The notes under the pieces are model-generated. The model did no database searches and had not been told where the DNA came from. It saw only the letters and a list, made by a program, of their open reading frames with translations. A DNA stretch of 64,000 nt, taken from assembly GCA_963691755.1 (NCBI GenBank), contig OY829366.1:1860001-1924000 (forward strand), written 5' to 3'. This DNA is from Dinoroseobacter sp013215265 (GTDB lineage Bacteria; Pseudomonadota; Alphaproteobacteria; Rhodobacterales; Rhodobacteraceae). This document shows, in pieces, positions 9,381 to 18,499 of the stretch (position 1 is the first letter of the stretch; every line of letters starts with the position of its first letter). The translations under genes and the position numbers were made by a program.

Positions 9381-10547
9381 ATGCCTGTTAAAAACCGTTT
9401 CGCCGAGATGCTTCCGGAAATTACCGAATGGCGACGCGACTTTCATGAAAACCCTGAGCTTTTGTTCGAAGTGCAACGCACGGCAGGTGTCGTTGCAGAC
9501 AAACTGAAAGAGTTCGGTGTGGATGAAATCGTTACGGGCATGGGGCGTACAGGCGTTGTCGGTGTGATCAAGGGCAAAAGCGATACGTCAGGCAAGGTGA
9601 TCGGCTTGCGCGCGGATATGGACGCCTTGCCTATCATTGAAGACACAGGCCTCGAATACGCCTCCAAAACGCCGGGCGCGATGCATGCGTGCGGACATGA
9701 TGGGCACACGGCCATGCTGCTGGGGGCTGCGAAATATCTTACGGAGACACGCAACTTCGATGGGACTGCGATTGTGATTTTCCAGCCTGCCGAAGAAGGT
9801 GGCGGCGGTGGCAAAGAGATGGTCGATGACGGTCTCATCGAAAAGTTTGGCATCGACGAAGTTTACGGCATGCACAACTGGCCAGGCAGGCCCGTAGGAA
9901 GTTTCGCCATCCGGTCAGGCCCGTTCTTCGCGGCGGCAGATCAGTTTTCGATCATCGTGACAGGCAAGGGCGGTCATGCCGCGAAGCCTCACGAGACCAT
10001 CGATACGACGGTCATTGCTTCGCATATCGTGTTGGCCTTGCAGACAATCGCCTCTCGCAATGCCGATCCTGTCAAACAGGTGGTGGTTTCGGTCACCAGC
10101 TTTGAGACCGAAAGCAAGGCGCATAATGTGATCCCGGAAACCGTCACTTTGAAGGGGACTGTGCGAACCCTTGATGGTGGCGTTCAAGACATGGCCGAAC
10201 GGCGCCTGATCGAGATTGCCGAACGCACCGCAGATGTTTTCGGTGGCAAAGCCGCTGTCGACTACCAGCGCGGCTACCCGGTCATGGTGAATTCCGAAGA
10301 GCAGACCGAATTTGCGGCCGAAGTGGCCACGGCAGTTTCAGGCGATTGCGACACCAATGCACCGCTGGTGATGGGCGGCGAGGATTTTGCTTTCATGTCG
10401 AATGCGCGCCCGGGGGCCTACATCCTCGTGGGCAATGGCGATACCGCCGCCGTGCACCACCCCAAATACAACTTTGACGATGATGTGATACCGGCGGGCT
10501 GTTCATGGTACGCTGAGGTGGTCGAAAAGCGGATGCCAACGGGCTGA
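9381..10547 (+). CDS. M20 family amidohydrolase (hippurate hydrolase / aminoacylase type)
   Basis: A 388-residue member of the M20D amidohydrolases (hippurate hydrolase, IAA-amino acid hydrolase, N-acyl amino acid deacylase). Metal ligands are visible: C104-G-H106 in MHACGHDGHT, E138-E139 in QPAEEGGGG, and H165 in GMHNWPG. A GGGAGAG ribosome site precedes the start. It lies about 140 bp after the ArgE-type gene, in the same direction and behind the peptide transporter ATPase, so the two hydrolases and the transporter probably form one catabolic module. The acyl group or amino acid cannot be assigned. Confidence 0.9.
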   Translation: MPVKNRFAEMLPEITEWRRDFHENPELLFEVQRTAGVVADKLKEFGVDEIVTGMGRTGVVGVIKGKSDTSGKVIGLRADMDALPIIEDTGLEYASKTPGAMHACGHDGHTAMLLGAAKYLTETRNFDGTAIVIFQPAEEGGGGGKEMVDDGLIEKFGIDEVYGMHNWPGRPVGSFAIRSGPFFAAADQFSIIVTGKGGHAAKPHETIDTTVIASHIVLALQTIASRNADPVKQVVVSVTSFETESKAHNVIPETVTLKGTVRTLDGGVQDMAERRLIEIAERTADVFGGKAAVDYQRGYPVMVNSEEQTEFAAEVATAVSGDCDTNAPLVMGGEDFAFMSNARPGAYILVGNGDTAAVHHPKYNFDDDVIPAGCSWYAEVVEKRMPTG

Positions 10548-10557
10548 GGAGAACCAG

Positions 10558-11154
10558 ATGTGGGAAGACCGTTTTGCTGCTGAGGAGGGTTTCCTCTTCG
10601 GACGCCGTCCTGCCGCATTTCTGAAAGAAAACCGGTGGCTCATGCAGGGCGCAAGCTCTGCGCTTTGCGTGGCTGACGGAGAAGGGCGCAACGGTGTCTG
10701 GCTGGCCGGGCAGGGCCTTGATGTGACCAGTTTCGATCTGTCGCCTACAGCGGTTCGACGGTCGAAGGCCTTGGCTGGCGAAGCCGGGGTCAAGGTCTCG
10801 GCACATGTGTCGGCTTGGGACGACTGGGACTTGAGCCGCGCCTTTGATGCGGTCTTTGGGATTTTCATTCAGTGGATGGGGCCTGAACCGCGCAAACAGC
10901 AATTCGCAACACTGTCCCAAGCGGTACGACCGGGCGGGAGACTGGTGCTGCACGGCTATACCCCGGAACAGATTGCCCTGGGTACAGGCGGGCCACCCTT
11001 TGCCGAGAATATTTACACAGAAGAAATCCTGACAGAGGCTTTTCCGAACTGGCAGATCGAACGCCTCGCGTCATATGAGCGAGACGTGCAGGAAGGTCGG
11101 GGGCATTCCGGTCGCTCAGCGCTGATTGACTTCGTCGCGCGCAGGCCAGTGTAG
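10558..11154 (+). CDS. Class I SAM-dependent methyltransferase
   Basis: A 198-residue protein with a class I methyltransferase fold. The glycine-rich SAM motif is ALCVADGEGRNG (about 35-46) and an acidic ribose-binding residue follows at D60 (TSFDLSP). The pattern WLAGQGLDVTSFDLS resembles the TehB/thiopurine-methyltransferase-like group. The gene begins 10 bases after the M20 amidohydrolase stop, so it may be cotranscribed. Its substrate is unknown and its place in the transporter module is unexplained. Confidence 0.85.
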   Translation: MWEDRFAAEEGFLFGRRPAAFLKENRWLMQGASSALCVADGEGRNGVWLAGQGLDVTSFDLSPTAVRRSKALAGEAGVKVSAHVSAWDDWDLSRAFDAVFGIFIQWMGPEPRKQQFATLSQAVRPGGRLVLHGYTPEQIALGTGGPPFAENIYTEEILTEAFPNWQIERLASYERDVQEGRGHSGRSALIDFVARRPV

Positions 11155-11194
11155 GGCGGGCGTACTGACCTAAGAATATGAATTTGTTAAATTA

Positions 11195-12205
11195 TTATCC
11201 GCCCGTGTGGCTCATGTGACGTGAGACCTGTCCGTCTGGTTTCTGACGAGAGTAATCAAAATCATGCCCCTTTGGTTTTCGTGCGATGGCGGCACGGATC
11301 GCGGCTTCGAGAACGGCGTCATCGTCACTGGACCGCATGGGCGCGCGCAGATCGGCCATATCCTCTTGGCCCAGGCACATATAAAGCTCACCCGTGCAGG
11401 TCAGACGCACCCGGTTGCAGCTTTCGCAAAAATTGTGACTTAGCGGTGTGATGAACCCAATCTTCTGGCTCGTTTCTTTCAGCTGGACATAGCGTGCCGG
11501 TCCACCGGTGCGCTCTGCCAGATCGGTAACTGTATAATTTGATGCGTATTCATCACGTACATCGCGCAGGGACCAGTACTGGTCAACGCGGTCTTCGCCC
11601 CCCAGATCTCCCATGGGCATCACTTCGATCCACGTCAGATCCATGTCGCGAGAGGCGCACCATTGCGTAAGCGTCAGAAGCTCGTCTTCGTTAAATCCTT
11701 TAAGGGCGACCGTATTGATTTTGACCCGCAGGCCCGCCTTTTGAGCGGCATCGAGCCCACGCAGCACCTGGGGCAGACGGCCCCATCTTGTGACACGTGC
11801 AAACTTGTCTTCATCCAGCGTATCGAGGCTGACATTGATGCGCCGGACGCCTGCCGCGTACAGATCTGTCGCAAAGCGTTCAAGTTGGCTGCCGTTGGTG
11901 GTGAGCGTCAGCTCTTCCAGATCTCCGCTTTCCAGATGTCGCGACATCGACTGAAAGAAGGTCATGATGTCCCGTCGCACCAGCGGTTCACCACCGGTGA
12001 TGCGCAGCTTCTTCACGCCCAATCGGACAAAGGTCGAGCACATACGATCCAGCTCTTCCAATGTCAGAAGCTCTTTCTTTGGAAGAAATTGCATCGCCTC
12101 TGACATGCAATAAACGCACCGGAAATCACATCTGTCAGTAACAGACACACGCAAGTAGCTTATGGCGCGTGCAAAAGGGTCAATAAGGGGGACTTGGGCG
12201 TTCAT
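11195..12205 (-). CDS. moaA: GTP 3',8-cyclase MoaA (molybdenum cofactor biosynthesis)
   Basis: A 336-residue radical SAM enzyme that makes (8S)-3',8-cyclo-7,8-dihydroguanosine triphosphate, the first step of molybdopterin synthesis. The N-terminal radical SAM cluster is C26-x3-C30-x2-C33 in TDRCDFRCVYC. The C-terminal cluster that binds GTP is C260-x2-C263-x13-C277. The protein ends in the double glycine (SHTGG) needed for catalysis with MoaC. Length and motifs are complete. It is divergent from the small lipoprotein gene and no other moa gene is nearby. Confidence 0.97.
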   Translation of the reverse strand: MNAQVPLIDPFARAISYLRVSVTDRCDFRCVYCMSEAMQFLPKKELLTLEELDRMCSTFVRLGVKKLRITGGEPLVRRDIMTFFQSMSRHLESGDLEELTLTTNGSQLERFATDLYAAGVRRINVSLDTLDEDKFARVTRWGRLPQVLRGLDAAQKAGLRVKINTVALKGFNEDELLTLTQWCASRDMDLTWIEVMPMGDLGGEDRVDQYWSLRDVRDEYASNYTVTDLAERTGGPARYVQLKETSQKIGFITPLSHNFCESCNRVRLTCTGELYMCLGQEDMADLRAPMRSSDDDAVLEAAIRAAIARKPKGHDFDYSRQKPDGQVSRHMSHTGG

Positions 12206-12271
12206 GGACGCAAGCTATGGCGCGTGCCCGACGCTTGCAAGAGGGGGCGGGCTGAGGCAACACTCGCCTTT

Positions 12272-12721
12272 ATGCGACCAATCGTTTCCATTGCTGCTTT
12301 GAGCCTCGTCGCTTCCGGGTGCATCAACCTGAGTATCCTCGGACGAGGATCCGAGCCTCCTCCTGTGCCGGCGGTCTACACAGGCATAATTGGGGTTCCG
12401 GACGAAGACACGATCCGTCCGTCAGCCCGGCCGAGCGTGGTTGCGAATGCGTCGTCAGAACCCTCCCAGCCTGTCGCTGCCGGCGAACTGGGTCGCTCTA
12501 CGGTATCGCTTGGCGATCCAACGCAGGGCGGTCTTTGGATTGAGACAGATCTGGTGACTGCAGCCCGACCCGGGCGCGTGACAGTCCCTTCCAGCGGACG
12601 GTTTGTGATAGTCACCCTGCGACCCGGAGAACCGGGAGGCGCACGCGCCTCGATACAAGCCTTGCAGAGCCTTGGCCTTTCTCCCGCCGCTTTGACCGAG
12701 ATCGTGATTTACGGACTATGA
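12272..12721 (+). CDS. Small putative lipoprotein of unknown function
   Basis: A 149-residue protein starting MRPIVSIAALSLVASGC, a lipoprotein signal with lipobox VASGC (C17). The middle is rich in Pro, Ser and Glu and looks flexible. The C-terminal part (about 75-149) has two predicted strand-helix units with GRFVIVTLRPGEPGG. No family is recognised. Its stop overlaps the start of the acyl-CoA synthetase gene as ATGA, so the two are translationally coupled. An earlier in-frame start at 12194 would destroy the lipoprotein signal and overlap moaA, so I reject it. Confidence 0.7.
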   Translation: MRPIVSIAALSLVASGCINLSILGRGSEPPPVPAVYTGIIGVPDEDTIRPSARPSVVANASSEPSQPVAAGELGRSTVSLGDPTQGGLWIETDLVTAARPGRVTVPSSGRFVIVTLRPGEPGGARASIQALQSLGLSPAALTEIVIYGL

Positions 12722-14358
12722 CCTGGAACACGGGAACAAGGATCCTGCCGACGCTATTGGAGCCCGGGGGCTGGCAGGCCTGTTGTGATGCCTTCGAATG
12801 GCCCGTGCCGGATCATCTGAACATTGCCGATCTGTGTTGCGATCAATGGGCGGATGCTGAACCAGATCGGGTGGCGCTGACAGATATCGCCGCCGACGGG
12901 ACGCGTGAGAATTGGACATATGGCGCCCTGAGGGATGCGAGTGATCGGTTTGCATCGCTTCTGAATGAGGCAGGCGTGGGGCCTGGGGACGTTGTGGCCG
13001 TATTGCTTCCGCAGAGCCCGGCAACGCTGATTGCGCATTTCGCAGCTCACAAAATTGGGGCGATCTCGCTGCCATTATTCACACTGTTTCGGGCTGATGC
13101 GCTTCTGTACCGGCTGAAGGATTCCGGTGCGAAAGCGATCGTGGTAGCTGAAAGCAAGGTGGATGAGGTGCTGTCGCTTCTGGGCGATCTGCCAGATGCC
13201 AGAAATGTCTGGTCAACTGGAACTGTTCGGTCCGGGGCGCGGGATTTCTGGTCAGAGATAGACGCTGCAGCTCCGATCCGTGCAAGGGTGAGAACCGCGC
13301 CAGATGATCCCGCGATGATCATCTACACGTCTGGTACGACCGGAGACCCCAAAGGCGTCTTGCACGGTCATCGGTTCCTTCTTGGGCATTTGCCCTCCAT
13401 CGAGGTGACGCATCCCAAAATAGATGCTCCTGGCGCAGTTGGGTGGACACCTGCAGATTGGGCCTGGATCGGTGGGTTGATGGATCTGGCGTTGCCCTGC
13501 CTTTATTACGGGGCGCGGCTTGTGTCGCATCGCATGCGCAAGTTCGAGCCCGAAGCCGCCTACGCGTTGATGAAACGCGAACAGACAAGCGTGTTGTTTT
13601 TGCCTCCGACAGTTCTGAAACTCCTGAGAAGCGTGAAGGCACCCCGAGACCTGGTTGTGCAGTCCATTTCGTCGGGAGGGGAGGCGCTGGGTGCTGAGCT
13701 GTTGAACTGGGCGCGTACGGAATTGAATGCGCAGATAAATGAGATTTACGGACAAACAGAATGCAACCTTGTTCTGGCTGCTGTGCCAGATGCTGTCCCT
13801 GTTCCGCCCGGGTCGATGGGGTTACCAGTGCCCGGCCATGATGTGCAGGTACAGCGCATGGATGGATCTGAAACCGCTGCCGGTGAAGAAGGCGAAATTG
13901 TCGTGCGCCGCGGAAGCCACGTCATGTTCTTGCGGTACTGGAACAAGTCCGAACAAACGGATGCAAAGTTTCGCGGCGATTGGATGCGAACAGGAGATCT
14001 GGGGGTGCGGGATGAAACCGGGTTTATACGGTTTGCCTCCCGCGATGATGACGTCATCACCTCGTCTGGGTACCGCATCGGTCCTACGGAAATCGAAACC
14101 TGTCTGGGCGCGCATCCGGCCGTTTTGATGGCCGGTGTGGTTGGTGTGCCGGATCCGGTGCGCACTGAAGCCGTTAAGGCTTTCGTGGTGCTGCATGAGG
14201 ACGTTGTCTGGTCACCAGAATTGGAAGGTGGGCTGATCCAATATGTGCGCGATAATGTCAGTCCACATGTTGCCCCAAGGACCGTTGAACCACTGCCAGA
14301 GTTGCCAATGACCGCAACTGGCAAGATCATGCGACGCGCTTTACGCGATCGAGGCTAG
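12718..14358 (+). CDS. AMP-forming acyl-CoA synthetase (acetyl-/medium-chain type)
   Basis: A 546-residue ANL-superfamily ligase that activates a carboxylic acid to an acyl-adenylate and then a CoA thioester. The P-loop IIYTSGTTGDPKG lies at about 200-213. IYGQTECN marks motif A5, RTGDLG near 423 the A7/A8 region, and the catalytic lysine is in ATGKIMRRALR near the C-terminus. YGQTECN and the overall length resemble acetyl-CoA/medium-chain acyl-CoA synthetases rather than long-chain enzymes. The ATG overlaps the stop of the lipoprotein gene. It converges with the AlkD-type gene, overlapping by 4 bases. Confidence 0.9.
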   Translation: MTWNTGTRILPTLLEPGGWQACCDAFEWPVPDHLNIADLCCDQWADAEPDRVALTDIAADGTRENWTYGALRDASDRFASLLNEAGVGPGDVVAVLLPQSPATLIAHFAAHKIGAISLPLFTLFRADALLYRLKDSGAKAIVVAESKVDEVLSLLGDLPDARNVWSTGTVRSGARDFWSEIDAAAPIRARVRTAPDDPAMIIYTSGTTGDPKGVLHGHRFLLGHLPSIEVTHPKIDAPGAVGWTPADWAWIGGLMDLALPCLYYGARLVSHRMRKFEPEAAYALMKREQTSVLFLPPTVLKLLRSVKAPRDLVVQSISSGGEALGAELLNWARTELNAQINEIYGQTECNLVLAAVPDAVPVPPGSMGLPVPGHDVQVQRMDGSETAAGEEGEIVVRRGSHVMFLRYWNKSEQTDAKFRGDWMRTGDLGVRDETGFIRFASRDDDVITSSGYRIGPTEIETCLGAHPAVLMAGVVGVPDPVRTEAVKAFVVLHEDVVWSPELEGGLIQYVRDNVSPHVAPRTVEPLPELPMTATGKIMRRALRDRG

Positions 14359-15038
14359 GCGGGCAGCTTGCGTGCGGCCTCTTTGCGGGCAAAGGGCTTC
14401 ATCTGATCGCCATAGGTTTCAAGGAAACGGATGACCCGCGGCGCATCGTGTTTCGACAGTTCGCGTAGCCACCAGGCGACTGCTTTCTGGATGAACCAAT
14501 CCTGGTCTGGGACATAAGAGGCGGCCCAGCCTAGTATGCGGTCACGCGCCTCCAGTTCTTCAGGTTTGGGATGGTTCTGCTTGGTCCATGGGAGCGTCAT
14601 CACCAGCGCTGCGCGTTTGGTCCACATGTGATCGGACGTGGTCCATGTCTCTACGAGATCGAGACGGCTAGGGTCCCAAACAAGCCGCTTCTGTCCCGCA
14701 ATCGAGGCGTGATCTGCAATGGCCCAAGCATCAAAGCTGGGCACCCAGGAGGAGATCAAGGTCCAGGCCGCGTCATCACTTGGGCGCAGCCGGGCCTGCG
14801 TTAGCAGTTTGGCTGCGGCCACGCGGGCTTCGTGAATGTTGGTGTCCCAAAGCTGCGAAGACAGGGCAACGCGGCTTTCCACATCAAGGACGGCGCGCCA
14901 TTCTTTGACCAATGCATCCACTTTTGGATTGCTTACGCCGAGATATGGGCGGTCTGCTTTGTGATAGGTCGCCATCTCGCCGGCCTTTTGCGGATCGGCA
15001 AGTGATCTCAACGCACCGAGAGCCTCCTCGAAGTTCAT
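14355..15038 (-). CDS. DNA alkylation repair protein, AlkD family
   Basis: A 227-residue all-helical protein that matches the AlkD/DNA-alkylation-repair HEAT-like family in length and in blocks such as RPYLGVSNPKVD near the N-terminus, the tryptophan-rich WTTSDHMWTKRAALV, and WFIQKAVAWWLRELSKHD. AlkD enzymes are monofunctional glycosylases that remove N3- and N7-alkylpurines without base flipping. I use the ATG at 15038 (MNFEEALGAL); the upstream extension to 15083 lacks family resemblance. Catalytic residues were not verified one by one. Confidence 0.85.
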   Translation of the reverse strand: MNFEEALGALRSLADPQKAGEMATYHKADRPYLGVSNPKVDALVKEWRAVLDVESRVALSSQLWDTNIHEARVAAAKLLTQARLRPSDDAAWTLISSWVPSFDAWAIADHASIAGQKRLVWDPSRLDLVETWTTSDHMWTKRAALVMTLPWTKQNHPKPEELEARDRILGWAASYVPDQDWFIQKAVAWWLRELSKHDAPRVIRFLETYGDQMKPFARKEAARKLPA

Positions 15039-15166
15039 TTCGCATCGCTCAGTGTTTGGTGCGGTACCGCGCAAATCGAGCACAGATGTTTCTCGTTTAA
15101 GCCACGCAAGAACAAAACGGCATGGTCAGCCGGGATGCTGTCAACCAACATGACCATTGTCCACGC

Positions 15167-16987
15167 CTATTCCACGGTTACGGATTTCGCGAGGTTGCGC
15201 GGTTGGTCTACATCCGTGCCTTTTGCCAGCGCGGTGTAATAGGCCAGCATCTGAGCCGGTATCGCATAGATAATAGGTGCGAAGACCGGATCGCATTCCG
15301 GCATGACAAGTGTGTCCCACGTCCCTTCGCGCGCACGTTCCGCACCAGTTGCATCGGTAACAAGCAACACCTTGCCAGAACGCGCCATCACCTCTTGCAT
15401 GTTGCTGACGGTTTTATCGAAGAGCGGGTCTGTCGGCGCAAATACAATCACGGGGACGTCTTCGTCCACCAAGGCAATCGGACCGTGCTTGAGTTCGCCT
15501 GAGGCATATCCCTCGGCGTGAATATAGCTGATCTCTTTTAGTTTGAGCGCACCTTCAAGGGCGAGCGGGAACATCGCGCCACGACCAAGGAACAGGATAT
15601 CACGGGCCTTCGCCAGTTCATTTGCCAAACGCTCAACGGAGGGTTCGATGCCAAGTGCGAGATTGACCAGCCCTGGCACCGTACGCAGTGCGTCGACATG
15701 TTTGGCAACCTCTGCGTCGGTTAGACATCCCCGTTGCTGCGCGGCGCGCAAGGCCAGAATGGCCAAAACAGCAAGCTGACAGGTGAAAGCCTTGGTGGAG
15801 GCTACCCCGACCTCGACCCCGGCATAAATCGGCAAGGCAACGGAGCTTTCGCGTGCGATAGAACTTTCAGGCACATTCACCACTGAGAGAATATCGCTAG
15901 CCTTGCCGGCGCAATATCTAAGGGCAGCCAAGGTGTCGGCGGTTTCGCCCGATTGGCTCACGAAAAGTGCCACGTTTGAGCTGCCAATCGGAGGTTCGCG
16001 GTAGCGGAATTCCGAGGCGACATCGATTTCCACAGGAAGGCCAGCGAGTTGCTCGAACCAGTATTTGGCTGTCTGGCAAGCGTAGTAGGCTGTGCCACAG
16101 GCGACCATGATGAGCCGGTCAACCGCGGCAAAGTCCGGCAATCCATCGGGGAGCTGAATGCCGGCGTCGTCGTTGAGATAATGCGCCAGCGCGTTTGCAA
16201 GCACTGTGGGCTGCTCGGCAATCTCCTTGGCCATGAAGTGTTTGTGACCCGCCTTTTCGATCCGAGCAGAGTTCAGTTTGATCTGTTTTGTAATGCGAGT
16301 GACCGGTTGGTTATTTACATCAAAAATTTCGACGCCTGCTCGCGTCAGAACACACCAGTCGCCTTCATCGAGATAGGTGATCTGATCAGTGAGCGGCGCC
16401 AGCGCGATCGCGTCAGAACCGACATACATTTCGCCGTCTCCGTGCCCCACCGCGAGAGGGGATCCGCGACGTGCTGCGATCAACAGATCCTCTTCGCCGT
16501 CAAACAAAATTGCAAGGGCGAAGGCGCCTTCGAGTTGTGCAATGCTGTCGCGTGCTGCATCGACCGGTGCTTTGCCTGCCTTCAATTCGCGCGCGATCAA
16601 TTGGGCGATGGTTTCGGTGTCAGTATCACTTTCGAAATTGACCCCGTTCTTTCCCAGCTCTTTCCTCAGGTCGCGAAAATTCTCGATAATCCCATTATGA
16701 ACAACGGCGACGGACCCGGATTGGTGCGGGTGCGCGTTCGCAACATTGGGTGCGCCGTGGGTCGCCCATCGCGTGTGGCCGATCCCAGACCGTCCTGCTA
16801 GCGGGTTTTCGACGAGAAGATCAGACAGATTGACAAGCTTTCCAACCGCGCGCCTGCGATCGAGTGCGCCTTCGTGGATTGTTGCGATACCTGCGCTGTC
16901 ATAGCCGCGGTATTCCAGCCGTCTCAACGCATCCACCATGATAGGAGCCGCTTGGTGTGAGCCCAGAACGCCAATAATTCCACACAT
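15167..16987 (-). CDS. glmS: Glutamine--fructose-6-phosphate aminotransferase (isomerizing) GlmS
   Basis: A 606-residue enzyme that makes glucosamine-6-phosphate for peptidoglycan and LPS. The N-terminal Ntn glutaminase domain starts MCGIIGVLG with nucleophile Cys2, and contains GHTRWATHG and the SDTDTE block. Two SIS sugar-isomerase domains follow (SQSGETADTLAAL near 345, and the second with ASGELKHGPIALVDE). The C-terminus is the conserved PRNLAKSVTVE. It lies 2 bp after glmU in the same direction, so the two hexosamine genes form an operon. Confidence 0.98.
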   Translation of the reverse strand: MCGIIGVLGSHQAAPIMVDALRRLEYRGYDSAGIATIHEGALDRRRAVGKLVNLSDLLVENPLAGRSGIGHTRWATHGAPNVANAHPHQSGSVAVVHNGIIENFRDLRKELGKNGVNFESDTDTETIAQLIARELKAGKAPVDAARDSIAQLEGAFALAILFDGEEDLLIAARRGSPLAVGHGDGEMYVGSDAIALAPLTDQITYLDEGDWCVLTRAGVEIFDVNNQPVTRITKQIKLNSARIEKAGHKHFMAKEIAEQPTVLANALAHYLNDDAGIQLPDGLPDFAAVDRLIMVACGTAYYACQTAKYWFEQLAGLPVEIDVASEFRYREPPIGSSNVALFVSQSGETADTLAALRYCAGKASDILSVVNVPESSIARESSVALPIYAGVEVGVASTKAFTCQLAVLAILALRAAQQRGCLTDAEVAKHVDALRTVPGLVNLALGIEPSVERLANELAKARDILFLGRGAMFPLALEGALKLKEISYIHAEGYASGELKHGPIALVDEDVPVIVFAPTDPLFDKTVSNMQEVMARSGKVLLVTDATGAERAREGTWDTLVMPECDPVFAPIIYAIPAQMLAYYTALAKGTDVDQPRNLAKSVTVE

Positions 16988-16989
16988 AC

Positions 16990-18345
16990 TTAATCTACCT
17001 TACCGGCTTTTCTGGCCTTGGCGGCCTTGAGTTTGCGCATCAAACGGGTCGCAAAACCTCGTTTATTTTCCTGTCTGGCGCGGCCAAGCGCCAAGGCGCC
17101 GTCTGGAACATCCGAAGTGATAACAGAACCTGACCCGGTCATCGCGCCGTCGCCGATCTTTACCGGTGCGACCAGCATCGTGTCCGACCCAATAAAGACA
17201 TCTTCGCCAATTTCGGTGCGGTGCTTGAAGACGCCGTCATAATTGCACGTCACCGTTCCCGCACCGATATTAGAGCGCGCGCCAATGGACGCGTCGCCAA
17301 TATAGGTCAAATGGTTGACCTTCGCGCCTTCGGCGACAGTGGCATTTTTTATTTCAACGAAGTTGCCAATATGCGTGTTTTCCGACAACTCGGCGCCCGG
17401 GCGCAGTCGCGCAAACGGGCCTATAGTAGCACCGCGGGAGACGTGGCAATCTTCGAGATGACAGAAGGCGCGGATCTTCACATCCGACTCGATCGTAACG
17501 CCGGGGCCGAAAACCACGTTTGGTCCAATTTCGGTATCGCGGCCGATGAATGTATCGAGCGAAAAGTAGGTTGTCGCCGGATCAGCTAAAGTGACCCCAT
17601 TTTCAAAGGCCTCGGCGCGGGCACGTGACTGAAAGATCTTTTCAGCAGCAGCCAGCTCGGCGCGCGTATTAATACCCAGTGTTTCGGCTTCATCACATGT
17701 AACAACAGAGGTCGTCATTCCATCCTGTCGTGCCAGTTCAGGAACATCGGTCAAATAGTATTCGCCTTGCGCATTGTTGTTGCTGATGCGGTCCAGAAGC
17801 GTCATCAGCGTTGTGGCATCAGCCATCAAAACCCCGGAATTGCAAAGCGTGATGCTCAGTTCTTCAGATGTCGCGTCTTTAGCTTCAACAATACGCGTCA
17901 GCTCATCACCGTCCGTCACCAAACGTCCATAGCGACCCGGGTTGGCGGCTTCAAAGCCAAGCACGACCACATCTGATTGAGCCCGCGCTTCGCGCATCCG
18001 GATCAGCGTCTCGGGACGTACGAAAGGTGTGTCCCCATAAAGGACAACCGCATCACCTTCAAATCCTTCCAGCGCCCATTTTGCCTGCAATGCGGCATGA
18101 CCGGTGCCGAATTGTTCATTTTGCCGAACAGAACGCAACTCGGGGTCGAGTTTGCCAAGTTGTGCCTCGACCAGATCTGCGCCATGCCCGGTTACGACGA
18201 TAGTAAGGTCTGGCTCTAGTCCTGCGCCGGCTCGAAGAGCATGGGCGATCAAAGGCGCCCCGCCAATCGGATGGAGCACTTTGGGCAAGTCGGAGTTCAT
18301 GCGGCTGCCTTGCCCGGCGGCCAACACGATCAAAGCACAGCTCAT
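16990..18345 (-). CDS. glmU: Bifunctional GlmU: glucosamine-1-phosphate N-acetyltransferase / UDP-GlcNAc pyrophosphorylase
   Basis: A 451-residue two-domain enzyme making UDP-GlcNAc. The N-terminal uridyltransferase domain has LAAGQGSRMNSDLPKVLHP (8-26) with K22, and the YGDTPF metal-site region. The C-terminal half is a left-handed beta-helix of hexapeptide repeats ending in an acetyltransferase core (NHLTYIGDASIG, GTVTCNYDG with catalytic-site residues). The C-terminus is short and basic. It is first in the glmU-glmS operon and divergent from the phosphatase gene. Confidence 0.98.
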   Translation of the reverse strand: MSCALIVLAAGQGSRMNSDLPKVLHPIGGAPLIAHALRAGAGLEPDLTIVVTGHGADLVEAQLGKLDPELRSVRQNEQFGTGHAALQAKWALEGFEGDAVVLYGDTPFVRPETLIRMREARAQSDVVVLGFEAANPGRYGRLVTDGDELTRIVEAKDATSEELSITLCNSGVLMADATTLMTLLDRISNNNAQGEYYLTDVPELARQDGMTTSVVTCDEAETLGINTRAELAAAEKIFQSRARAEAFENGVTLADPATTYFSLDTFIGRDTEIGPNVVFGPGVTIESDVKIRAFCHLEDCHVSRGATIGPFARLRPGAELSENTHIGNFVEIKNATVAEGAKVNHLTYIGDASIGARSNIGAGTVTCNYDGVFKHRTEIGEDVFIGSDTMLVAPVKIGDGAMTGSGSVITSDVPDGALALGRARQENKRGFATRLMRKLKAAKARKAGKVD

Positions 18346-18499
18346 GCGCGATACCTCTTACCCTTTGTCTTTTCCTACCCGCTCTATTACCCATGCCCAG
18401 ATATGTCGCAAGGTCGTCGAGCGGTTCTGACCGATCAAACCTCGTTACGATCGGTAATGCGACCGGCGGTAGATCGCCAAATTAGTGACAGGAGAGAGC

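Noticed and set aside
16049..16801. 250-codon open frame opposite glmS
   Set aside because: Inside the conserved SIS and glutaminase coding region on the other strand; no support.
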